Below, one piece after another: positions 18,156 to 26,684 of a DNA stretch of 56,815 bases. Position numbers and translations under genes: made by a program. This DNA is from Ferrimicrobium acidiphilum DSM 19497 (lineage in GTDB: Bacteria > Actinomycetota > Acidimicrobiia > Acidimicrobiales > Acidimicrobiaceae). Every line of letters begins with the position of its first letter. Positions within the stretch are counted from its first letter, which is position 1. Where the stretch lies: the NCBI RefSeq assembly GCF_000949255.1, contig NZ_JXUW01000019.1:1-56815 (forward strand). The letters run 5' to 3'. Under the pieces are notes generated by a model. It did not search any database, was not told the origin of the DNA, and saw nothing but the letters and a program-made list of their open reading frames with translations.

Positions 18156-18869
18156 TTACCGGCGCTTAGCCTCACGAGTTGGTTGTTTGGTTGTGGTAAT
18201 AAAGAAGTCTGTCCTATAGGTCTTGTGCAGCATTACCTCGCCGCCCAGCATGATCGCTAGGGTGTGCTGCTCTGCGCTGACTGTGACGTGGTTGGGGTCT
18301 AACACATCCGCCCCGTCATTGTGGTAGGCGATCTCCATTGCCACTGTGTCATAGTCGGTAAGGTATTCCAGGGTCGTGCCGTGCCGTATGCACCCGTCCA
18401 CAACTAAGCAATCTACCGCCTCGGTTATTGGAATTACCTCCCACCCACCTATCGAGGTGTGCGCTGTAAATGTCGGCGGTAACAACATCCGCTCGACCTC
18501 CGGCGCGGCACCTGGTATGTCTACCTCCAGCACCATTGCCTCGGCAAGTAGGGCAAGTAGAGCAACATCGCTCCACGCTTGGATCACAGCCTCTGGCAAC
18601 CCTAATTTCTTACTTCTAGCTTGCGCTAGCGTATGTAGCATCGCCATGAGCACATCGGGGGTGTCGGGGCGGACTGGTACAAACTCCACGATCCACCGCC
18701 ACAGCGCGAGATCGTCGCGGTGAATCCGCAGTGAACCGTTGGCAGCTATCGGCGCGGCCAAGATGGTGATAAGGCTCCGGATGGCGTCGTCAAGCGAAGT
18801 GATGGCGCGAGCGTAAGGTTCGACCCAGCCGTCGTCCACATCCAACAACTCAAACCGTGCGATCACCAT
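18156..18869 (-). CDS. Unknown 237-residue protein
   Basis: Starts at ATG 18869, right after a strong AGGAGGAG ribosome site, so it is very likely a real gene. The protein is acidic, mostly helical in the first 120 residues and beta-rich later (TLEYLTDYDTVAMEIAY, HTLAIMLGGEVMLH). No signal peptide or TM segment and no motif I recognise. It ends one base after the stop of the split two-TM gene on the other strand, with the convergent layout leaving no room for a terminator. Confidence 0.7.
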   Translation of the reverse strand: MVIARFELLDVDDGWVEPYARAITSLDDAIRSLITILAAPIAANGSLRIHRDDLALWRWIVEFVPVRPDTPDVLMAMLHTLAQARSKKLGLPEAVIQAWSDVALLALLAEAMVLEVDIPGAAPEVERMLLPPTFTAHTSIGGWEVIPITEAVDCLVVDGCIRHGTTLEYLTDYDTVAMEIAYHNDGADVLDPNHVTVSAEQHTLAIMLGGEVMLHKTYRTDFFITTTKQPTREAKRR

Positions 18870-19259
18870 TCGCTCCTCCTACTGACTATCTATCTGTTTC
18901 GTGGCTGTCCGTCTAGTTCTTTGATGCGCTCGGCCCGGTATCTCGACCAATACCTACCACCCTTGCCAGAATGCCAGAGACTTCGGATGGGGATATCAAG
19001 GCCGGGAACGTCGTCAATGGGTTAGGGTCAAAACTTAGAGGTCAACGCCTCGGTGATTGTGCTACATTGCCCCCTCCAAGAGAGAAACGCCATCAGTGCA
19101 CACAACGGCTCGGTCACAAGAGTCTCCCATATTGTCCAGTTGGACTAAGCGCCGCGCTGGGTTCTGGGAATAATCTGGTTGAGTACGCCCATTTCAAAAA
19201 AGGTTTGCAGCGCTGGAGATAGGAGTCAGCCGACTTCCCTGTTTTCCGTCGGGTACTGG

Positions 19260-19356
19260 ATGATTTCGAGCGGTGGGAAAAGTGGCGCCGCGTCACTTTT
19301 ACGCAGCGGGAGGCAAATAAACTCCCAGATAGTGCTCCATCATTGTGTTCTGGTCA
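19260..19356 (-). repeat. 60-bp-geometry palindromic repeat, unit c
   Basis: Palindrome variant GTGGCGCCGCGTCAC at 19282-19296 with the head ending at 19356 (distance 60). The middle section is similar to the unit at 50288. Confidence 0.72.
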
Positions 19357-19369
19357 ATAGGAGCTAGCC

Positions 19370-19484
19370 GCCTATCTCAAGATCACTGGGGCAAAGGGCA
19401 GTCAACAATGTGACGCCGCGTCACTTTTTGGCGGATTCTGGAAGGCAAAGACCCTGGTAGATATGCATCATTATGTTTGGGTCA
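19370..19484 (-). repeat. 60-bp-geometry palindromic repeat, unit d
   Basis: Palindrome GTGACGCCGCGTCAC at 19410-19424, head ending at 19484, distance 60. Same subfamily as units b, e, f and i. Tandem with unit c in the same orientation, as units a and b are. Confidence 0.82.
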
Positions 19485-20034
19485 TTGCAGCACCCTTACC
19501 ATCGCTGGAAGGTCGAGTTGTGAGCCTTCATCAAGACGGGTGCTGCAACTGGGATCTAATCCATTAGCAAGATCCTCATCCAACAACATTTTGTGATACG
19601 GCCGCGGCCGCGGCCGCGGTCCGTCATTTCGACAGTTCTGATGGCGTGTACATCTTAGAACGGTGTTTCTGGAACAGATAGGAGGCTGAAGGCTCAGTCT
19701 TCTAGTGACAATCTCTCCAACCCAAGCACTCCAAAATCCGCATTCCATCCCCGAAGCATTGTGACCCCAGCACGTCCTCGAGTCGTACGGCTTCTTGGTA
19801 TCATCCAAGTACCAGTCTGAGTCGTCACGACCGAGCTCGCTCGGCTTGACGCACTTGTGCAACTCTATCCTCCTCTGGAGTCTGTTAGCACAGCTCCAAC
19901 GTCCACTGACGTCGCGGTAGAGCCAACCAATCACGTAGGCACTCGCGGCCGTTACCCGTCGCACTTTCTTAGTCCCAATCTGGCTGGGTATTACAAGAGG
20001 TATCGGATGTTGTTCGAGTGAAGGAGTGGCTGGT

Positions 20035-21408
20035 ATGGCAGATATCGAAGGCATAATGAGAGATCTCGATTGGCAACTGGAGTGGCTGGAGGCCACAGGG
20101 CCGTCAAACTTCAAAGACAGTGCTGCCAAGCTCGGCGTCGAGGTCAGATCTACCGATGTGCCTGCAGCGCTCGTAGCCCACTTTGTTCACCTCCTAGAAC
20201 AGGGCCGAGACGAAGCCTTTGCCCATGTGTTCGAGGAGTTCCTCGACGGCCTCGAGGTAGGGACTCGCCCCTCCGTTCTCACCAAGCCAATCCTCAAGCA
20301 CCTCCATGAGTGTCTGGAAAGAGATGAGGTCGATTCACCTGAACCGGTTACCAAGCTTGGCGATCCACCATCTGGAAGTCCGTCCTTGTTTGATGAACCT
20401 CCAGAGCCCCCTGTCTCTCGGATTGTGGATCGGACTCAGAGCCGCAAGCTTTTTAGTGGCAAGGAGCTAGTACGGGTTATCGCAACAGCGACGACCTATC
20501 AGAACGAGACCGCGCGGAACCAGTACGACAAGATCGCGACTGACCTCGGTAAGATCGGTCCCTACCGAGACTTTGGGTTCGCTCCCGATGTACTTAGCGC
20601 ATTGGATAAGCTCGCCGAAGATCTCCCGAACTTCTCGGCAGTAATTGAACATATCGCAGATGCGATCAACCTGGCGATCACCTCCCAACGTCCCTTGGTT
20701 CTTGATCCGATCCTTATTGTGAGTGAGCCTGGTATTGGCAAGTCCTACTTTGTGAATCGACTCCATGAGGTGCTCGGTGTCCCCTCGGCACGGCTCTCCT
20801 TTGACAACCTTCAGTTAGGTGGCTCTCTCGCTGGAGCCGAACCAATCTGGTCAACCTCACAACCTGGGATCGTCTTTACTACCATGGCCGCGAGTCACCA
20901 CTTGAGCCCGATCATCTCTTTGGATGAGATCGACAAGGCCTCGATGCATCATGCCTACGGAGACCCTCTCTCTCCGTTACACACGCTGTTAGAGCCAGAG
21001 TCGGCCAGGTACTTCACCGATGGTTGCTTTCCGCTCCCAATAGATGTGAGCCACATCATCTGGATCGCTACCGCAAATCGGCGCGATCGCCTCGATCCAC
21101 CACTAGCGAGTCGCTTTCTCAGCTTCAAACTTTCACGCCCTACTCCAAGCCAACGTCGTGTCATTACTAGCTCAGTTGTGGCCGCTCTCCTTCGTGACTA
21201 TGACGGGATGGCCTTTACCGATGAGGTGATCGACCGTATAGGTGAGTTCTCACCGAGACGACAGCGACAACTACTTACCTCTGCCTTGGCAAGGGCACGT
21301 AGATGTGGAGAGTCCCGAGTTAGCCTCGGCCTACTCACGGAGGTCATTAACAGAACGGATCTAGACCAACGACCGGGAAAGACCCTGGGCTTTGGAGTGA
21401 AGGACTGA
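20035..21408 (+). CDS. Lon-like AAA+ ATPase without protease domain
   Basis: 457 residues from ATG 20035, which AAGGAG precedes and the N-terminal homologues at 22021 support. The N-terminal ~110 residues form a separate domain (LDWQLEWLEATGPSNF...). The AAA+ core follows: Walker A VSEPGIGKS near 230-239, Walker B ISLDEIDK near 294-301, then ATANRRDRLDPPLASR (sensor 1 and arginine finger). The core is closest to the Lon ATPase domain, yet no Ser-Lys protease domain follows. Such stand-alone ATPases usually act with a partner gene; here the next gene is cut short (21448-21720). Function unassigned; a remodelling or defence-type ATPase is an inference. Confidence 0.8.
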   Translation: MADIEGIMRDLDWQLEWLEATGPSNFKDSAAKLGVEVRSTDVPAALVAHFVHLLEQGRDEAFAHVFEEFLDGLEVGTRPSVLTKPILKHLHECLERDEVDSPEPVTKLGDPPSGSPSLFDEPPEPPVSRIVDRTQSRKLFSGKELVRVIATATTYQNETARNQYDKIATDLGKIGPYRDFGFAPDVLSALDKLAEDLPNFSAVIEHIADAINLAITSQRPLVLDPILIVSEPGIGKSYFVNRLHEVLGVPSARLSFDNLQLGGSLAGAEPIWSTSQPGIVFTTMAASHHLSPIISLDEIDKASMHHAYGDPLSPLHTLLEPESARYFTDGCFPLPIDVSHIIWIATANRRDRLDPPLASRFLSFKLSRPTPSQRRVITSSVVAALLRDYDGMAFTDEVIDRIGEFSPRRQRQLLTSALARARRCGESRVSLGLLTEVINRTDLDQRPGKTLGFGVKD

Positions 21409-21447
21409 TCTGCTAGCCACCCTCCCGTACTCACCAGGGGCCGTCCA

Positions 21448-21720
21448 ATGTCTCTTATTGAGAGCGTTCTCGAAACCTATCGGCAGACGCGATGCTGGAG
21501 TGGGGATCACGGAGGTCTGCGTGACCTTGGCCAGAGGTCAGGTCTTCGCACCTATGATCCATCGTTTCAACGGTTCACCAGAGTATATGAGCAGTTCAGA
21601 ACGGTGTTTGTGGAACAGATAGACGTCAACCATAGTTATAGATGCACGGCGACTTCCTGGGGAAAGGAATCACTTGGGGAATGCCTGTACGTGTCAACCG
21701 GGCGCCGAATTTGGAGATAA
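21448..21720 (+). pseudogene. Truncated partner gene after AAA+ ATPase
   Basis: ATG at 21448, 37 bases after the ATPase stop, same strand. The first ~57 residues (MSLIESVLETYRQTRCWSGD ... RVYEQFRTVFVEQ) look like a genuine helical N-terminus, then the sequence becomes unlike coding DNA. A fragment of the same sequence (AGAACGGTGTTT) recurs at 19657. I read this as the remains of the ATPase's operon partner; its family cannot be told. Confidence 0.45.
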
Positions 21721-22020
21721 ACGGGAGAGCGCCCCACAACTTTCGATGGCCGGCCCTCCCGTCCGCTGCGTTGCATCAGGGCAAAAGGCGAGCATTCGCA
21801 GGCTCATCCGTCGTCATCTCATTTCTTTGAAACGACCGTTCCCAAAGATGTAACGCCGCTTACTAACTAGAGACAAGGCTGGCCCAAGAAACTGGCTCAG
21901 TGTATCGAGTCGAGGTAGACGTCATGCTCGGGGTCTCTCGGGTTATGCGAATTTTTCTGAGCTCCCCATCTCCTGGGAAATACATAAGGGTAGAAGGTTC
22001 ACTGCGAGCAAAGGAGAGAC
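21721..22020. other. Intergenic, no gene seen
   Basis: About 300 bases without a supported gene or RNA. AAAGGAGAGAC at its end is the ribosome site for the fragment gene at 22021. Confidence 0.5.
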
Positions 22021-22288
22021 ATGGCAAACATCGAATCAATACTGGCAAAGCTCGATTGGCGGCTTGAGTGGCTCAATGCACTCAGCCCATCTGACTTCTC
22101 CCGTGCGGGGATGGCTATTGGAATGTATCCAGGCATGGCGGGATGCCGCCAGCGAGGTCTATCGGATCTTGGTCGACCATCTCAGGGACGGCCATCCCGA
22201 GGAGTTCGTCGAGGGGCTAAAGGAGTTCATGTCAACTATGCAGATCGCGGATTCAAACCATGTCGTTGACCTGATCCTCGCTCTCTAG
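22021..22288 (+). pseudogene. Solo N-terminal domain copy of the AAA+ ATPase, frameshifted
   Basis: Starts ATGGCAAACATCGAATC after a good ribosome site. MANIESILAKLDWRLEWLNA matches the start of the ATPase at 20035 (MADIEGIMRDLDWQLEWLEA). The frame breaks near 22135; reading on in the other frame gives YRILVDHLRDGHPEEFVEGL, equivalent to the HLLEQGRDEAFAHVFEEFL stretch. No AAA core follows, and a palindromic repeat unit begins just after it. A similar relic lies at 54422-54720. Confidence 0.65.
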
Positions 22289-22304
22289 AACAAGGCGAGT
22301 TACG

Positions 22305-22430
22305 CTGCAGATGGAGTTGTCTCTCAAGATCACGGGGGCAAAGGGCAGTCAACAATGTGACGCCGCGTCACTTTTGGCGGATTCTGGAAGGTAAAGGCCC
22401 TGGTAGATATGCATCATTATGTTTGGGTCA
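22305..22430 (-). repeat. 60-bp-geometry palindromic repeat, unit e
   Basis: Palindrome GTGACGCCGCGTCAC at 22357-22371; head ends at 22430 (distance 59). Middle and tail as in units b and d. Confidence 0.82.
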
Positions 22431-22664
22431 TACCTCCCCATGAGCCACGATAGGAACGGTACGCTTCAGAAACCTGGGACCAGAAACGCCATATTAGGGA
22501 CTAGGTTCGTGTGAAGTCGGCCTTTGAACTTGGTCAAGTCCAGTAACGCTCCAATTCAGCAAGCGGGTTTCCGCGTCGGCAACGCATTACCTGATGGACC
22601 GTGGTAATGTAGAAGACGTGTTGGGTTTCACTGCTGGGTCTCCGAAAAGGCGTCTAACGGTCGT

Positions 22665-23486
22665 ATGAGCAACACCGGTTCTGTTCTGCCCGAGTATACC
22701 AAACCTCCTGTGGTTGAGGTTGTGTTTGCGGTTGTCGTTGGGCCGTCGGCACTCTCGGTGGTAGACCTGGCAAAATTTGGCATAGAGTATCTCGACGATG
22801 ACTTTCCTATACACACAGAGCATCCCCCTGTATCGGTGATAGGGTCTTCTAACCCGGTGGGGTCCATCGCTCCAGCGCTTTCTCTTCTGGCCGGAACACC
22901 CCCAGTGCGTTTGTGGTTTCAATCCGAGGACAAGGCACGACTGGTTCAGCTCCAGCGCGACTGGCTCGCCTGCAATTGGCAGGGATCACCAACCAATGTG
23001 TCATACCCACATTACTCAGCCAACGAGGAGTTCTTCTTCAAGACTTGGGATTCTTATTCGCAGTTCGTCCAAAGTACAGCGGACACGTCGTTGGCAGTGA
23101 CCATGTGTGAGCTGACTTACATCAACCACATCGTCCCGGAGGATCTCAAGACGAAAGGTGGTGAACTCAGTAGGGTGATCCGATTGGCGGGCAAAACGAC
23201 TGAATTCTTGCCGGACCCAGAAGACGGACAATTGGCATTTCGATACCGTATAAGTCTCGAGGGCCAAGACATAGGATGGCTACGGGTCCAGGCTACACAG
23301 GGATTTCGGTTAGACGATCGCTCTCCGATAATTCAGCTGCAGTTGGTGGCCCAAGGCGCACCGCTTGGTTCAGGACGTGACGGTATGCTTAGGTTTTTCC
23401 GATTGGCGCACGAATGGATTGTTAACGGGTTCGCAGCCGTCACGACAGAAACGGCTCAGGACTTGCTATGGGAAAGGAAACGGTGA
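22665..23486 (+). CDS. TIGR04255-family protein (cassette 1, gene 1)
   Basis: 273 residues. The opening PEYTKPPVVEVVFAVVVGP, then LVQLQRDWLACNW, and the later QLQLVAQG match the pattern of the sporadically distributed TIGR04255 family of unknown function. ATG at 22665 is used. The next gene starts 19 bases before this stop, so the two are co-translated. A second TIGR04255 member lies at 34653-35438, also as first gene of a trio. Members are often found in variable islands; a defence or toxin-antitoxin role is inference only. Confidence 0.75.
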   Translation: MSNTGSVLPEYTKPPVVEVVFAVVVGPSALSVVDLAKFGIEYLDDDFPIHTEHPPVSVIGSSNPVGSIAPALSLLAGTPPVRLWFQSEDKARLVQLQRDWLACNWQGSPTNVSYPHYSANEEFFFKTWDSYSQFVQSTADTSLAVTMCELTYINHIVPEDLKTKGGELSRVIRLAGKTTEFLPDPEDGQLAFRYRISLEGQDIGWLRVQATQGFRLDDRSPIIQLQLVAQGAPLGSGRDGMLRFFRLAHEWIVNGFAAVTTETAQDLLWERKR

Positions 23487-23977
23487 CTCCAATGCCCTAT
23501 CGAGGAGGGACACTGACAGACGACAGGATTCAGCCTGCACAATACCGAACGTTTCCCTCGACTTATGAGATCTACTTGTCGGATGCAGGATCGGTACACG
23601 ATCAGAGCATGCAACAAGCTTGTTGGTGGAGTGTATCGGTGTCCGATCGTTTGAACGAATTGGAACGTTTGGCCCCAGGGTGGGACGGTTGCAATGCCAT
23701 TCCTCCTGACCGCAACTACCTTTCAAGGGCACGGGATTTTCTATCATCGGACCTGATTTCAGGCATTGCACCTGGGCCAGACCTTGTTCCCACCTACGAT
23801 GGAGGTCTGTTGATCGAGTGGCACACCGAAGTCATCGATCTCATAATCGAACTAGGACCCGCGGGAAACACTTTCTATGTCCGCGATAGCGAAACGAACA
23901 CCGAAGTCGAAGCTGCTCTTGGCGATTCCATGGAACAGCTTGCTTCAGCCTTCATGAAACTAGGGCTCGGGAAATAA
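23468..23977 (+). CDS. Unknown protein with GWDG motif (cassette 1, gene 2)
   Basis: 169 residues starting inside the TIGR04255 gene. The centre reads RLNELERLAPGWDGCNAIPP, a motif (L-x4-GWDG-x-x-A-x-P) I know from small uncharacterised genes in islands. The C-terminal part alternates strands (GGLLIEWHTEVIDLIIELGP) and ends in a helix. No catalytic residues can be pointed to. The tight overlap with the TIGR04255 gene and 6-base gap to the next gene suggest one functional unit. Confidence 0.68.
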   Translation: MGKETVTPMPYRGGTLTDDRIQPAQYRTFPSTYEIYLSDAGSVHDQSMQQACWWSVSVSDRLNELERLAPGWDGCNAIPPDRNYLSRARDFLSSDLISGIAPGPDLVPTYDGGLLIEWHTEVIDLIIELGPAGNTFYVRDSETNTEVEAALGDSMEQLASAFMKLGLGK

Positions 23978-23983
23978 CTTTCA

Positions 23984-24409
23984 GTGGCATGCGGAGCCGA
24001 ATTCGGTAGTGTTGCGGCAAATGACCGAGCGCTGCGGCGCGTTCCGCCTCTGCTCGTGGTCTCAGATCCCAAGGTTCCCGGTGGTCGACGCGCTTCGGCG
24101 GCGGCATTCACCGATGACAGCGATGGTTCGCCGATGTCGGCCTATCTTCAATCAGTTGTAGATTGCATCGGCTTGACAAAGGAACATGTGGTTCACGAGA
24201 AGGAACCCGGTTGGGCAGTCGCAGCCATTCCAGTAGAGACTCTGATTGCTGAGGAGCAGAACATTGAACGCGATCCGATCACGGCACCTCCAGAGCCGCA
24301 TCCGTGTGATCCAGCTCACGCATTAGTTCGCGGCAACAAGAACCCAAAGGGGCGTCGTGACCGAATCGCACAAGTGTCTCCCTTGGTTCACATAGTCACG
24401 AAACGCTAG
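23984..24409 (+). CDS. Unknown protein (cassette 1, gene 3)
   Basis: About 141 residues from GTG at 23984. The pattern LRRVPP ... RRASAAAFTDDSDGSPMSAY ... GWAVAAIPVE ... DPAHALVRG is a conserved small-protein family I have seen as the last member of island operons (R-x-S-x-AF and P-x-HA-x-V motifs). Function unknown. It completes a three-gene cassette with 22665 and 23468. Its 3' end overlaps a frame on the other strand at 24323. Confidence 0.6.
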   Translation: MACGAEFGSVAANDRALRRVPPLLVVSDPKVPGGRRASAAAFTDDSDGSPMSAYLQSVVDCIGLTKEHVVHEKEPGWAVAAIPVETLIAEEQNIERDPITAPPEPHPCDPAHALVRGNKNPKGRRDRIAQVSPLVHIVTKR

Positions 24410-24646
24410 GAAGCCTGGGCCACGATCAGTGCCTCTATATTCCCAGACACTTCCAATGAGACCCAAGCTTGGCTTACTGCCTAGATCGTTAACAACTCGG
24501 GCTGCTGCTTCGTGAGAGCGAGATTGGAGCGAGCTCCTCCACTCTTGACGACCTGCTAGCAGCGCGAAGCCACCGCCAACCATAGATCCAATGAACGCAC
24601 TTCCAGCAGCAATAGCCGTCTGCTCTACAACGCCCTTATTATCCAA
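24323..24646 (-). CDS. Small membrane-anchored ORF, possibly truncated
   Basis: 107 codons. The N-terminus has one hydrophobic segment (AIAAGSAFIGSMVGGGFALL) followed by a basic helix (GRQEWRSSLQSRSHEAAARV), typical of a single-TM accessory protein. The last 29 codons overlap cassette 1 gene 3 on the other strand, so the tail may be displaced by the junction. No homology recognised. Confidence 0.4.
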   Translation of the reverse strand: MDNKGVVEQTAIAAGSAFIGSMVGGGFALLAGRQEWRSSLQSRSHEAAARVVNDLGSKPSLGLIGSVWEYRGTDRGPGFLAFRDYVNQGRHLCDSVTTPLWVLVAAN

Positions 24647-24649
24647 ATG

Positions 24650-25080
24650 TTACCGGCCGGATTGGGGGTCGCGATCATCCAAACCCACGAACGATGCGCG
24701 GTCGACCGGTTGCTCCAAATGCTCGATCGGCTCGTATCCGCAGTTAAGGCATCGGCTCGAAATTACTGCCCGATGGACTGGAAGCGCAAGCATTCTTGCA
24801 GGAGTGGAGATCACCTCAGCACTATGCCTCAACGCTCAGCTTGGATCGCGGAATTAGGCACGTTGTGCTGTGCACTGCGTTCTTTGGGGAAGCCCATGCG
24901 GAGAATCCGCGTCATGTGACAAGAGACAGCCAATCCTCACAGTTGAAATATCCGCCGTCCATAGAAGCCGATCGCGTTGCGAATCCTTCCATATCAACGA
25001 AGGCGCGTTGTCAATCTACAGCTCTATAATTGCAAAGAACGCACCACGTAAGGTTGCACAGCACTGGAGAGTGATACGTT
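24650..25080. other. Intergenic, no supported gene
   Basis: About 430 bases in which only short open frames occur. One minus frame has CLNCGYEPIEHLEQP, which might be a relic of a zinc-binding protein, but nothing supports it further. No RNA gene or repeat noticed. Confidence 0.4.
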
Positions 25081-25656
25081 GTGAGCTGGAGTGACTGGGC
25101 AAGCTTTGTAATGGCGGCTGCCACTATGGTATTAGCTATTTTTACCTGGATATCTGCTTCGGCCTCCCGGAAAGCTGCAGATGCCGCCACGAAGGAGGCG
25201 TCTGCTACTAGCGACCTCGCTCAACAAGCTCGCGAAGATAGGGAACTAGTTTGGGGGGCTATCTTGAATATTCAAGTTACATGTGTTGGTAATTCTGGTA
25301 AGGGTTGGGCTGAACTCGTAATTACCAATTACGGGAATGGGCCAGCGCTCGAGTGTACGCTTTGGGGATACTTTAGCGATCAGGGTCTCTGGGGAACCAA
25401 GAAGAACCTTGTTATCGCGGCGCGCGATAACAGCAGCCAAAAACTTGAACTAGATAGATCAAAAGAGAGTGACGACGAGTTTCCTGATGAGGTTTTCACG
25501 TTCCATGAAAGGAAGGATATAGACAGAGTTGGCAACATTTTTATTGCCACGTACAAGGATGCGCTTGGGAATTATTACCGTGTTGCACAAGGAGAGTTAC
25601 CTGAAAAAGCGTCCACCAAAGATCGCCCCAGTCGTGGCTGGACAGACTATGTCTAA
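25081..25656 (+). CDS. Single-TM anchored unknown protein
   Basis: 191 residues from GTG at 25081. One N-terminal TM helix (WASFVMAAATMVLAIFTWIS) is followed by an Ala-rich coiled segment (ASRKAADAATKEASATSDLA) and a beta-rich globular domain (WAELVITNYGNGPALECTLW). This layout is common among small actinobacterial proteins whose immunoglobulin-like domain sits near the membrane. No partner is obvious. Nothing suggests a specific function. Confidence 0.6.
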   Translation: MSWSDWASFVMAAATMVLAIFTWISASASRKAADAATKEASATSDLAQQAREDRELVWGAILNIQVTCVGNSGKGWAELVITNYGNGPALECTLWGYFSDQGLWGTKKNLVIAARDNSSQKLELDRSKESDDEFPDEVFTFHERKDIDRVGNIFIATYKDALGNYYRVAQGELPEKASTKDRPSRGWTDYV

Positions 25657-25793
25657 TCGGCAACTCCAAAGGCCTCTTCCAGCATCACACCTATTCGTTA
25701 CCAGCAACCGATTCCACACGGAGTTCAAGGCCGTTAGCACTCACTGCCGACCCTTAGGCAAGTCCAGAATCTCTGGCTCCATACACTGATCAC

Positions 25794-26594
25794 ATGGCAA
25801 CCCTGGAACCCGACAACAGCACAACCTTCCTCGCCATCGGCGATGTCCATGGTCACTGGGACTGTGTGATTGAGGCGATAGCTCTCGCTGAAGCGATCCT
25901 TGGGAAGCTACCTGACCTTGTCCTCCAAGTGGGAGACGCTGAGCCACACCGAAACGAGGAGGATCTAGCTGGGTGTCATACTCCGAAGAAGTACCGTTCA
26001 CTTGGAGACTTCTCTGCTCTTGGTCAAGGAGATATCCGCTCACCTGTGTACTTCATCGGTGGGAATCATGAACCCTATGTAGCTCTCGATGCATTACCTG
26101 GACCCTTTCCTACTCCTTGGGGAGATGACCTATCGGTGTATTATCTCGGGAGAGCTGGAGCGACAATACTCGAGAACAGACTAAAGGTTGCCTGGCTTTC
26201 TGGGATATCGTCCCCTAATGCTGATCCAGGTCTGCGATCCGAGTCGATACGGGCTCGAACCTACTTCTCGCGTGAGGAGGTAGTCACCATACTCCAAGAG
26301 GCGTCTCGTCTTGGCGAGATTGATGTCCTCTTAACCCATGACTGGCCAAGTGATCTGCGTGTTGGCCGCGGTAACGATTCAACCAGAGATCTCATCGAGG
26401 CCATTAGGCCGACGCTACACCTTTGTGGTCACATGCACGCTGGGTTTGAAGGAACAATCGGCACTACCATCGTCAATGCTTTGAATGCGGTACCACCAGC
26501 GACAAAGAAGCAGGGTCGTGATCGGTTTGGATGGTGGAGGCTCTATGAGCGAGATGAGTTAGGTGAGATTCGGTGTCTAGATGTGGGGAGATAA
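25794..26594 (+). CDS. Calcineurin-like metallophosphoesterase
   Basis: 266 residues. The full set of metal-binding motifs is present: GDVHG (about 17-21), LQVGDAE, GGNHEP, LLTHDWPSD and CGHMH. The layout, with THDWPS and GHMH, is like the lariat-debranching (Dbr1)-type and related single-domain phosphoesterases, but substrate cannot be told. No signal peptide; cytoplasmic. It lies about 90 bases before the Fic gene on the same strand, so the two may be co-transcribed. Confidence 0.88.
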   Translation: MATLEPDNSTTFLAIGDVHGHWDCVIEAIALAEAILGKLPDLVLQVGDAEPHRNEEDLAGCHTPKKYRSLGDFSALGQGDIRSPVYFIGGNHEPYVALDALPGPFPTPWGDDLSVYYLGRAGATILENRLKVAWLSGISSPNADPGLRSESIRARTYFSREEVVTILQEASRLGEIDVLLTHDWPSDLRVGRGNDSTRDLIEAIRPTLHLCGHMHAGFEGTIGTTIVNALNAVPPATKKQGRDRFGWWRLYERDELGEIRCLDVGR

Positions 26595-26684
26595 CGGTGT
26601 TGTTTCTCTCGGTGGCACAAAGATAGGATCTATCTACGCAACCGTCGACATTTAGCCGAATTGGTCGGGTCTTGGAGGGTTCGG

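Larger units (their letters stand above)
18870..20034. other. Gene-poor region with two repeat units
   Basis: No convincing gene. It holds two units of the palindromic repeat family (19260-19484), the G+C-only run built on CGGCCG at about 19603-19620, and near 19657-19681 a 26-base stretch with about two mismatches to one inside the truncated gene at 21448, so it includes debris of that gene. A minus-strand open frame at 19482-20129 overlaps the ATPase start and is judged fortuitous. Confidence 0.6.

Noticed and set aside
19482-20129. 215-codon minus-strand frame
   Set aside because: Covers a repeat-unit edge, a CGGCCG run and the ATPase start, has no protein-like motif, and conflicts with the well-supported ATPase gene.
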